This document shows, in pieces, positions 49,238-56,056 of a stretch of DNA of 64,000 bases (its first letter is position 1; every line of letters starts with the position of its first letter). Below the pieces are notes generated by a model. That model was given only the letters and a program-made list of their open reading frames with translations. It ran no database searches and was not told the DNA's origin. The DNA is from Longispora fulva. GTDB taxonomy: Bacteria; Actinomycetota; Actinomycetes; Mycobacteriales; Micromonosporaceae. The stretch is taken from NCBI RefSeq assembly GCF_015751905.1, contig NZ_JADOUF010000001.1, positions 1,178,001 through 1,242,000 of the forward strand, given 5' to 3'. Made by a program: the position numbers and the translations under genes.

Positions 49238-49346
49238 GGCCGGCCCTTCCGTGCGCTCAGGACCGGCCGCGCCGCGTGTCCACAGCCGGGGTCGGGCGGT
49301 TCCGGCCCGGATGGTGGGCCGGCCCTTCCGTGTGCGCTCAGGGCCG
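49238..49346. repeat. Duplicated 16-base plus segment between genes
   Basis: GGCCGGCCCTTCCGTG occurs at 49238-49253 and again at 49317-49332, each followed by CGCTCAGG-CCGG, with a two-base TG insert in the second. The second copy includes the 3' end and stop of the CoA-binding gene (49338). This seems to be a duplicated end-of-gene fragment. Confidence 0.65.
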
Positions 49347-49733
49347 GGGCCCGTGCGCCCGCCACTCGATGGCCGGGCAGCGGTCCATCACCACGGCGAG
49401 ACCGGCGGCCCTGGCCCGGGCGGCGGCGGCCTCGTCGATGACGCCCAGCTGCAGCCACACGGCCTTCGCCCCGATCGCGATCGCCTCGTCCACGTGCGCC
49501 CCGGCGTCGCTGGAGCGGCGGAAGATGTCGACGACGTCCACCGGCACCGGGATGTCGGCGAGGGTCGGGTAGCCGACCTCGCCGTGCACGGTCGCGCCCG
49601 TCGGGTTGACCGGGATCACCTGGCGGCCGTGGTTCATCAGGAAGCGGGCGACGCCGTGGGCCGGCCGGTGCGGGTGGTCGGTCAGGCCGACCACCGCCCA
49701 TGTCTTCAGCGCGAGAATCTCGGCGATGTCCAT
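49338..49733 (-). CDS. CoA-binding domain protein
   Basis: A 131-residue Rossmann-type protein of the CoA_binding_2 group: MDIAEILALKTWAVVGLTDH, the HGVARFLMNHGRQVIPVNPT turn, VDVVDIFRRSSDAGAHVDEA and AVWLQLGVIDEAAAARARAA. Small stand-alone proteins of this fold bind CoA or related nucleotides; the role is unknown. Divergent gene neighbours are the metalloprotease and DUF3040 protein. Confidence 0.85.
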   Translation of the reverse strand: MDIAEILALKTWAVVGLTDHPHRPAHGVARFLMNHGRQVIPVNPTGATVHGEVGYPTLADIPVPVDVVDIFRRSSDAGAHVDEAIAIGAKAVWLQLGVIDEAAAARARAAGLAVVMDRCPAIEWRAHGPRP

Positions 49734-49839
49734 CGACCCATTGTGCCCCCGCGCGGGCCGGTGCCCGCCAGGCGTCGGCCCGGTGCCCCGTCGCCCCAGT
49801 GCCCCTGCGTCCCCGGAGGCCCGGGCGGCGTGCCCGGGG

Positions 49840-50088
49840 TCAGACCGGCCACATCACCGCGACGGCGGCGCACACGATCGCCAGCCCCAGCGCGACCAGC
49901 AGCGCCCCCTGCGCGCCGAGGACGACGGCGACCACGGGCAGCGTGGCCCACAACAGCAGGAACCCGAGAACCGTGCGGCGCGCCCGCACGCCGGGCGGCC
50001 CGAGCCGGCGGGCGAGCACGGGATCGGACCGCTCCAGATCCCGACCGATCTCCCGTAGCCGCCGTTTCTCCTCCCCGGTGAGTCCCAC
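49840..50088 (-). CDS. DUF3040 family small membrane protein
   Basis: An 82-residue protein. The basic N-terminus GLTGEEKRRLREIGRDLERS precedes two hydrophobic helices (about 40-58 and 60-80), as in the actinomycete DUF3040 family, of unknown function. The start is the GTG at 50088. Downstream of it the window returns to plus-strand genes. Confidence 0.75.
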   Translation of the reverse strand: MGLTGEEKRRLREIGRDLERSDPVLARRLGPPGVRARRTVLGFLLLWATLPVVAVVLGAQGALLVALGLAIVCAAVAVMWPV

Positions 50089-50208
50089 GCTTCGATCAAA
50101 CCCCTTTTCCGGGTACGCCGGCCACTCCGCCCCCGTCGACCGCGCCCCACCGGACCTCGTCCGCGCGCCTGACAGGGGATGTCAGGGGACCCCGGGCATG
50201 CTGGTGCC

Positions 50209-50529
50209 ATGAGCATTCTCGAGATCCGCGTGTACCAGCTGCACCCGGGCGTCCGCCCCGCCTTCGACCAGCTCTTCGCCGACCGGATCCGCCCGCTGTC
50301 CGAGGAGTACGGGATCGACGTCGTGCGGGCCGGGCCCTCGCTGGGCGACGACGACTCGTACACCCTGATCCGCTCCTTCGCCTCCCTGGAGGCGCGGACC
50401 AAGCAGAAGGACGCCTTCTACGGCGGGCCCGAGTGGCTCGGCGCCCTGGAGGACCGGGTGATGGCGATGATCGTGTCGTTCCAGACGGCCGTGGTCGAGG
50501 TGGACTCCGCCGACGACCTGCGCGCCTGA
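50209..50529 (+). CDS. NIPSNAP family protein
   Basis: A 106-residue ferredoxin-like alpha/beta protein: ILEIRVYQLHPGVRPAFDQL, SYTLIRSFASLEARTKQKDA and FYGGPEWLGALEDRVMAMIV. NIPSNAP proteins are small dimeric barrels of unclear function, sometimes in catabolic operons. The ribosome binding site is weak; the ATG at 50209 gives the normal family length. Confidence 0.8.
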   Translation: MSILEIRVYQLHPGVRPAFDQLFADRIRPLSEEYGIDVVRAGPSLGDDDSYTLIRSFASLEARTKQKDAFYGGPEWLGALEDRVMAMIVSFQTAVVEVDSADDLRA

Positions 50530-50606
50530 CCGCCGGCAGCCCGGGGCCGGCGGGGCCCTGACCTGGGGGTGGTTGAGCGCTCCGCGTCACCTTTGGCCCC
50601 GGTGTC

Positions 50607-50612
50607 TATATT
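50607..50612 (+). promoter_or_regulatory. -10 element of a leaderless promoter
   Basis: TATATT at 50607-50612 lies 6 bases before the ATG at 50619, the distance expected for a leaderless transcript. The -35 (GCGTCA at 17-base spacing) is weak. The gene has no ribosome binding site, which supports the leaderless reading. Confidence 0.55.
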
Positions 50613-50618
50613 GGCGCC

Positions 50619-52577
50619 ATGCTGACCCTCCCCCTCCTCAGCGCCCCGGACTGGGCTGCCTCCAGCCAGGGCATCGCCGCGGCGGTGTCCACGGTCATCG
50701 CACTGGCCTCGCTCGTCCGGCTCCTGTTGCAGCGCAGGGAGGCACGGCTGCTCCGCGAGGAGGGCCGCCGGCTGCGGGACGAGAGCCGCACGTCCGCCCG
50801 GCAGCGGGAGGAGGAGCGTGCCCGGACGGCCCGCGAGCAGCTCCAGGCCCAGCAGTCCTTCGAGCTGCGGCTCGAGGAGGAGCGGGCGACGGCCGCGCGG
50901 GAGCTGCTCGCGGCCCAGCAGGCGTTCCAGCTCGACATCGAACAGGCCCGCCAGCAGCGCGCCGAGGCCCAGGAGGCCGCCCGGCTGGACCGCGAGCGCG
51001 CCGACCGGATCACCCGCGAGGCCGAGGCCCGGCGGGCCAAGCGGCTGGAGCGCGCCCGCCTGGTCGCCGCGAGCTGGGGCAACGACGTGCCCAGCCGCGG
51101 CGACGTGACCGACGAGTTCGGCGCGCTGATCCACAACGGCACCGACAGCGTGGTCCGCTACGCGCACGTCACGGTCGAGCACCGCGGGGCCCCGCGCTGG
51201 GTCGCCAAGCAGGGCTGGGGGGTGCTCAGCCCGGGCTCGTCCACGAAGTGGGCCGCCCGGAAGGTCTACCGGGTCGCCCACGGTGACCTGCCCGTCGACG
51301 AGCCTGGACCGGAGATATGGGAGCGGCCGTCGGCCTACGATGTCGAGGTGACGTTCGTCGACAACGAGGGCTTCTGGCTCAACGGCCGCACCGGGGTCCG
51401 CGAGCTGCCGTCGAACCTGGTGCTGTGGTCGGAGGCCACCCGGGCGGCGGCGCTGCGCCGGCACATCGAGGACGGCTTCAGCCCCGACTACGGTGTCCGG
51501 GTCAGCTACGTGGAGTTCGCGACGATCGAGGACCTGCAGGTCGGCTTCGACGCGCTGGGCGCCGACCCGGACGCGTCGCCGCGGGAGCGGGTTCCCGACG
51601 TCCTCGTCGGTCCGCACGACTGGCTCGGCCGGGTGGTGCACCAGGAGGGCGTGCAGCGGGTCTGGCTCACCGAGTCGCAGCGGCAGAGCTTCCACCCGAA
51701 GGCCCTGGCGGCCCTCACCCGGCAGGGCCGGCTGATGGGCATCCCCTACGCGTTCGACAGCGTCGCGCTGATCCGCAACCGGCAGCTCACCGGGCACGGG
51801 CCCGGGCCGGCCACGATGGCGGAGCTGTTCGGCGACGGGGAGGCACTGGTCGCGTCGGGCGTCGCGGAGTACCCGTTGGCGCTGCAGGTCGGCGACTCCG
51901 GCGATCCCTATCACCTGTGGCCGCTGTTCTCCAGCGTCGGAGGCACGTTCTTCGGGCTGCGCGCGGACGGCCGGTTCGACCCGCCGGAGACCTGGCGGCC
52001 CGGTTTCCGGCGCGCGTTCGAGGAGATCGCGGCGCTCGGGGCCGGTGGGCGCGGGGTGCTGCGCCCGGAGGTCGGCCGGCCCGAGGCGCTGGCGATGTTC
52101 CTGGCGGGCCGCGCGCCGTACCTGGTGTGCTCCTCGCGGGCACTGACCTCGATCATCGCCGCCGAGATGGACGTCGACGTCGCCCCGGTGCCGCCTCTGG
52201 GCGATCTGCCGGCCGTGCCGATGGTGTCGGTCTACGGGTTCTTCATCCACGCCCACGGCGAGAACCGGCGGATCGCCGAGGACCTGGTCACGCACTACCT
52301 GGCCAGGACGGACACCGGCGAGCGGCTGGTGGAGATCCAGCCCCGGCCGCCGGTGCAGCTCGACGCGATCCGGCGGGTGGCAGCCAACGACGAGCTGGTG
52401 GCGCCGTACATCACGCAGTGCGAGAACGGGCTGGTGATGCCGGCGTACCCGCGGATGCGCGAACTGTGGGACGTCCTCGGCCGGGCCCAGCGCGCCGTGA
52501 TCGGCGGCGCGGACCCGGCGCCGGTGGCCGAACGGGCCGCCGACGAGGGTTGGGAACTCCTCCGCGACGTGCGCTGA
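50619..52577 (+). CDS. Membrane-anchored coiled coil fused to a maltose-type solute-binding fold
   Basis: A 652-residue protein of unusual layout. A short N-terminus and one hydrophobic segment (about 18-37, GIAAAVSTVIALASLVRLLL) are followed by a long charged coiled coil (about 38-150, many Glu/Arg/Gln heptads such as RREEARLLREEGRRLRD-type sequence), a beta-rich domain (about 150-270) and a C-terminal domain (about 275-652) that matches MalE-type binding proteins: NLVLWSEATRAAAL, DVLVGPHDWLGRVV, IPYAFDSVALIRN and YHLWPLFSSVGGTFF. Basic residues right after the helix predict that the C-terminal part faces the cytoplasm. No ABC permease or ATPase is nearby. A binding-protein-like intracellular sensor is suggested; this is inference. 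Confidence 0.75.
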   Translation: MLTLPLLSAPDWAASSQGIAAAVSTVIALASLVRLLLQRREARLLREEGRRLRDESRTSARQREEERARTAREQLQAQQSFELRLEEERATAARELLAAQQAFQLDIEQARQQRAEAQEAARLDRERADRITREAEARRAKRLERARLVAASWGNDVPSRGDVTDEFGALIHNGTDSVVRYAHVTVEHRGAPRWVAKQGWGVLSPGSSTKWAARKVYRVAHGDLPVDEPGPEIWERPSAYDVEVTFVDNEGFWLNGRTGVRELPSNLVLWSEATRAAALRRHIEDGFSPDYGVRVSYVEFATIEDLQVGFDALGADPDASPRERVPDVLVGPHDWLGRVVHQEGVQRVWLTESQRQSFHPKALAALTRQGRLMGIPYAFDSVALIRNRQLTGHGPGPATMAELFGDGEALVASGVAEYPLALQVGDSGDPYHLWPLFSSVGGTFFGLRADGRFDPPETWRPGFRRAFEEIAALGAGGRGVLRPEVGRPEALAMFLAGRAPYLVCSSRALTSIIAAEMDVDVAPVPPLGDLPAVPMVSVYGFFIHAHGENRRIAEDLVTHYLARTDTGERLVEIQPRPPVQLDAIRRVAANDELVAPYITQCENGLVMPAYPRMRELWDVLGRAQRAVIGGADPAPVAERAADEGWELLRDVR

Positions 52578-52580
52578 GAG

Positions 52581-52607
52581 GGGCCGCCACCGACCGGGTG
52601 GCGGCCC
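52581..52607 (+). terminator. Terminator after the binding-protein-like gene
   Basis: Perfect 11-bp stem (52581-52591 with 52597-52607), loop GACCG, followed by TTT; 4 bases past the stop. Confidence 0.85.
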
Positions 52608-52627
52608 TTTCCCGGTGTGGCCCGTGT

Positions 52628-52987
52628 CTAGTGCGGCTTGGCGTACTCGGCGATCTCGCCGAAGTCGAGGAACACGCACTTCTTGTCGCCGAGCACCTCA
52701 GCGTCGTGTCCCGGCGGGATCGCGACCACGCTGCCGGGGCCGATGTCGAAGTCGCTGCCGTCGTCCATGTGGATCCGCATCCGACCCTCCAGGACGTAGC
52801 CGAGGTGCGACGCCTGACAGGACTCGGTCCCGGCGATCGGTTTGACGTCCTGCGACCACCGCCACCCGGGTTCGAACTCCCCGCACTGCACCATGCGGTC
52901 GCCCATCTTGAGGAGGTCCGCGTGTCCGTGTCCCGCGAACGGCCGCACCTCGTCGGGTTTGGTGAAACTCTTCACCATCATCTTCAT
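52628..52987 (-). CDS. Cupin-domain protein
   Basis: A 119-residue single cupin: WRWSQDVKPIAGTESCQASH, LGYVLEGRMRIHMDDGSDFD and IGPGSVVAIPPGHDAEVLGD. The His residues of the two cupin motifs are largely present. Small metal-binding cupins act in sensing or dioxygenation; no substrate can be assigned. ATG at 52987 is chosen for the nearby GTGAGG and GAGAGG purine-rich sites; GTG 52996 is an alternative. Confidence 0.8.
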   Translation of the reverse strand: MKMMVKSFTKPDEVRPFAGHGHADLLKMGDRMVQCGEFEPGWRWSQDVKPIAGTESCQASHLGYVLEGRMRIHMDDGSDFDIGPGSVVAIPPGHDAEVLGDKKCVFLDFGEIAEYAKPH

Positions 52988-53208
52988 GGCCCTCACCTCT
53001 CTACCCTCTCCCTGAGCGTAGGCAGGCTCCCGCCCCGGGGTCGGCGCTTTGCGCAGCCCGGAGTGTGGACACTCGACGCAGTCGGGCGGCGACGTCGCTC
53101 TCCCGGCACGGACGGTCCAGGAAGGGGACCCGCCGGTTCCCCCGGTGGGACCCGGTGGCCGGCCGTAGGATTCGGGACGGACCGGTCGTCACGCGGACGG
53201 GGGAAGCC

Positions 53209-53898
53209 ATGTCTTTCGTGCAGATCGTCACGTTCAGCACCGATCGGGTGGATGAGTTCCGCCGGATCGAGGCCGAGTGGTGGGCGGCCACCGAGGGCCG
53301 CAGGACCCTGCTGCGCGACGAGCTGTACGCCGACCGCGACGCACCGGGCCGCTACGTCGCGATCACCGAGTTCGCCTCCTACGAGTCGGCGATGGTCAAC
53401 TCGGCGCTGCCGGAGACGGACGAGGCTGCCCGGCGGTGGGCGGAGCTGGCCACCGGGCCGGTGACGTTCACCAACCTCGACCGGGTCGAGGGCCATCACC
53501 GGCCGACGCTGGCCGACCTGACGTTCATGCACGAACTGTTCGACGTGACGGGCCTCGTGGACCAGCTCGTCGCGTTCCTGGAGACCAGCACGCCCCGGAC
53601 CGGACTGTTCACCGGGGACGTCGTGCTCGACCTGACGCTGCCGCACGCGCGGCACCGGATCGCCGGCGTCCGGGAGGTCACCGACCTGCTGGCCGCGGAC
53701 GCGCCGGCCGGCCGACGCATGGAGGAGCGGCACTGGACGCCGACGCCCGACGGGTTCGTGCTGCAGTGGGCCTGGCGGACCGCCGACGCGCCGGGCCGGC
53801 CGGGCCACCCCGCGCGCGGCGTGCTGCTCGCCGACGTCCGCGACGGCGAGATCGGCCGGCTGACCGTGCACGGCTCCGCCGGCTGGGACGCCGTTTGA
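53209..53898 (+). CDS. Two-domain protein: antibiotic-monooxygenase-like (dimeric barrel) plus SnoaL-like
   Basis: A 229-residue protein. The first 100 residues fit a dimeric alpha-beta barrel of the antibiotic biosynthesis monooxygenase type (FVQIVTFSTDRVDEFRRIEA, RYVAITEFASYESAMVNSAL). The second half fits a SnoaL/NTF2-like cone (FMHELFDVTGLVDQLVAFLE, GVREVTDLLAADAPAGRRME, FVLQWAWRTADAPGR). The combination is uncommon. GGGGGAAG precedes the ATG. Its stop overlaps the -35 of the MerR promoter downstream. Confidence 0.7.
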   Translation: MSFVQIVTFSTDRVDEFRRIEAEWWAATEGRRTLLRDELYADRDAPGRYVAITEFASYESAMVNSALPETDEAARRWAELATGPVTFTNLDRVEGHHRPTLADLTFMHELFDVTGLVDQLVAFLETSTPRTGLFTGDVVLDLTLPHARHRIAGVREVTDLLAADAPAGRRMEERHWTPTPDGFVLQWAWRTADAPGRPGHPARGVLLADVRDGEIGRLTVHGSAGWDAV

Positions 53899-53925
53899 CC
53901 CTCCCACGGTGGGAGGGTGCACGCT
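53895..53925 (+). promoter_or_regulatory. MerR-type promoter with 19-base spacer and long dyad, overlapping the previous stop codon
   Basis: TTGACC (53895-53900) and CACGCT (53920-53925) are separated by 19 bases, the over-long spacing typical of MerR-controlled promoters. Within the spacer lies a perfect dyad, ACCCTCCCAC (53898-53907), a central G, and GTGGGAGGGT (53909-53918). TTGACC overlaps the TGA stop of the upstream gene (53896-53898). The GTG at 53933 is 7 bases after the -10, so the message is leaderless. Confidence 0.75.
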
Positions 53926-53932
53926 GGATCTC

Positions 53933-54694
53933 GTGACCGACGACCTGGTACCCATCGGAGCGTTCGCCCGGCTCTGCCGGCTGAGCGTGAAGCAGCTCCG
54001 GCACTACGACGGCCTCGGCCTGCTCACCCCGGCCCGGGTCGACCGGGACACCGGATACCGCTACTACCGCCCGGACCAGGCCCGCGACGCGCTCGTGATC
54101 GGCCTGCTCCGTTCGCTGGACGTGCCGCTCGCCGTGATCGGTCAGGTGCTGTCGGGGGCGGCCACCGAGGCGCTGGGCCGGGTCCGCGACGACCTGGAGT
54201 CCGAGCTGGCCCGGCGGCGGCGCGGTCTGGCCACCCTGGAACGCGTCCTCGCCCACGGACTGCCGACCCCGGTGGTGTCCGTGGTGACGGAGCCGGCCCA
54301 CAGGGTGCTCCTCGCCCGCGACGTCGCCGACGGCCCCGACGACATCGGCCGGGTGACGTCGTCCTGCGTGGCCCGGCTGCTGCCCGGCCTCGACGGCGAG
54401 CCCCGGCTGATCGGCCTGTTCCCGCTCGACGTCGCCGACCAGATCCCGGTCGCTGTGGCCGCCGTGCGCGCCGACGGGGACGACCTGCTGCCCGGCGGCA
54501 CGTTCGCGTCCGCGACGCACGTCGGCCCGTACGACCAGATCACGCTCACCGCGCACGCCCTGCTGTCCTGGTGCGCCGCGCACGGCCACCCGCCGACCGG
54601 CCCGATCCGGGAGGTGTACGTCTCCGATCCGGCGACCACCCCGCCCGACCGGCTGGTCACCCATCTCATGATCCCGTTGGAGGAATCGTCATGA
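53933..54694 (+). CDS. MerR family regulator with GyrI-like effector domain
   Basis: A 253-residue regulator. The N-terminal MerR HTH: PIGAFARLCRLSVKQLRHYD, then GLLTPARVDRDTGYRYYRPD, with dimerisation helix RRRRGLATLERVL. The second half (about 115-253) is a GyrI/BmrR-like effector domain (VTEPAHRVLLARDV, THVGPYDQITLTAHALLSW, REVYVSDPATTPPDRLVTHL). The GTG start 53933 lies 7 bases after a MerR-type promoter, and the gene overlaps the GyrI-like gene by 4 bases (ATGA). The pair resembles multidrug-responsive MerR systems. Confidence 0.88.
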   Translation: MTDDLVPIGAFARLCRLSVKQLRHYDGLGLLTPARVDRDTGYRYYRPDQARDALVIGLLRSLDVPLAVIGQVLSGAATEALGRVRDDLESELARRRRGLATLERVLAHGLPTPVVSVVTEPAHRVLLARDVADGPDDIGRVTSSCVARLLPGLDGEPRLIGLFPLDVADQIPVAVAAVRADGDDLLPGGTFASATHVGPYDQITLTAHALLSWCAAHGHPPTGPIREVYVSDPATTPPDRLVTHLMIPLEESS

Positions 54695-55272
54695 CGTCCG
54701 CCGTCGCCAAGCTCGACCTGGCCCGGGCCGACCGCGACTACTACACCGCCACGGCGGCACCCGAGCTGCGCGAGTTCGGGACCCGCCACTACGCGGCCGT
54801 CGACGGCCGGGGCGCGCCGGAGGGCCCCGAGTACGTCGCGGCCCTGGAAGTCCTGTACCCGGCGGCGTACGGCGCGAAGAAGCGCGCCAAGGCGCAGGGC
54901 CGCGACTTCGTCGTGGCCAAACTGGAGGGACTGTGGTGGGTGGAGTCCGACCTGCCGCCCCTGGAGGTACCGCGCGAGGAGTGGCACTGGACGCTCCTGA
55001 TCCGGCTGCCGGACTTCGTCACCCCGGACATGGTCATCGGGGGTGCCCGGTTCGCGCGGCTCACCGAGGGGACCGTGGTGCAGGTGATGCACACCGGGCC
55101 GTACGCGAACGAGCCGGAGACCCTGGCCAGGATGGACGCGTTCATGACGGCGCGGGGGCTCGCGCACGCGGGGCGGCACCACGAGATCTACCTGTCGGAC
55201 CCGCGCCGCACGGCCCCGGAGGCGATGCGCACGATCCTGCGCCAGCCGGTCCTGGCGGCGGCCCGGGGCTGA
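54691..55272 (+). CDS. Stand-alone GyrI-like small-molecule binding protein
   Basis: A 193-residue protein of the GyrI-like group: TRHYAAVDGRGAPEGPEYVA, ALEVLYPAAYGAKKRAKAQG, PREEWHWTLLIRLPDFVTPD, GTVVQVMHTGPYANEPETLA and HEIYLSDPRRTAPEAMRTIL. Relatives bind or hydrolyse drug-like compounds. GGAGG precedes its ATG, which overlaps the MerR stop (ATGA, 54691-54694), so it is co-translated with the regulator. The MerR protein's effector domain belongs to the same fold. Confidence 0.85.
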   Translation: MTSAVAKLDLARADRDYYTATAAPELREFGTRHYAAVDGRGAPEGPEYVAALEVLYPAAYGAKKRAKAQGRDFVVAKLEGLWWVESDLPPLEVPREEWHWTLLIRLPDFVTPDMVIGGARFARLTEGTVVQVMHTGPYANEPETLARMDAFMTARGLAHAGRHHEIYLSDPRRTAPEAMRTILRQPVLAAARG

Positions 55273-55288
55273 CCCGGACGGCCCGGCC

Positions 55289-56038
55289 TCACGTCGGGCT
55301 GATCACCGAGAACTCCGCGTCCTGCGGATCCAGCAGCACCGCGACCCGCCCCACGCCCGGCACGTCCGCCGGCTCCCGCACGATCTGGCCGCCCGCGCGG
55401 ACGCACGCCGCGGCCGTGGCGTCCGGGTCGGTGACCGCGAAGTACACCGACCAGCGCGGCGGGCCCGTGACCTGCTGCAACCCGGCGACATGCCGGTCGG
55501 CCACGGTGAACACCCGGTAGTCTGACCGGCCGATCATCGGCGGCACGGTGATCCCGAACGCCTCGGCGTAGAACGGGGCCGCCGCCTCGGCGTCGGGGGT
55601 GTCGAGCTCGTTCCACGTCCACGCGCCGGGTTCGTTGACGACCTGCGCGCCGAAGAAGTCGTGCGCCTGCCACACGCCGAACACCGCGCCGGTGGGATCG
55701 GCGGCCAGCAGGATCCGGCCGACGGGCGGCACGTCCATCGGCGGCATCAGCACCTGGCCGCCGGACGTGCCGATCCGGCCGGCCACGTCGTCGGCCGCGT
55801 CGGCGGCGAGGTAGGTGGCCCAGAACGTCGGCGGCTGCTGGGGCATGGTGACGCCGATCCCGGCGACCGGGCGGCCGTCGAGGAGCATCATCGTGTACCC
55901 GCCGAACTCGGCCGGTCCGGGTTCGCCCGTCCAGCCGAACACCGCCTTGTAGAACCCGATGGCACCCCGCTGATCGGCGGGGGCCATCAGCTCGACCCAG
56001 CAGGGCGTTCCCTGCGCGTACGGCGCGTCGACCTTCAC
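55289..56038 (-). CDS. Two-domain VOC protein
   Basis: A 249-residue protein with two VOC units (about 8-120 and 130-249): GTPCWVELMAPADQRGAIGF, GRILLAADPTGAVFGVWQAH, then WTWNELDTPDAEAAAPFYAE and GRVAVLLDPQDAEFSVISP. Tandem VOC proteins of this type are common in actinomycetes, some in bleomycin-type resistance or extradiol chemistry. The start is the GTG at 56038. It ends close to the GyrI-like gene (17 bases, convergent). Confidence 0.85.
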   Translation of the reverse strand: MKVDAPYAQGTPCWVELMAPADQRGAIGFYKAVFGWTGEPGPAEFGGYTMMLLDGRPVAGIGVTMPQQPPTFWATYLAADAADDVAGRIGTSGGQVLMPPMDVPPVGRILLAADPTGAVFGVWQAHDFFGAQVVNEPGAWTWNELDTPDAEAAAPFYAEAFGITVPPMIGRSDYRVFTVADRHVAGLQQVTGPPRWSVYFAVTDPDATAAACVRAGGQIVREPADVPGVGRVAVLLDPQDAEFSVISPT

Positions 56039-56056
56039 CGCACCATTGTGCCGACC

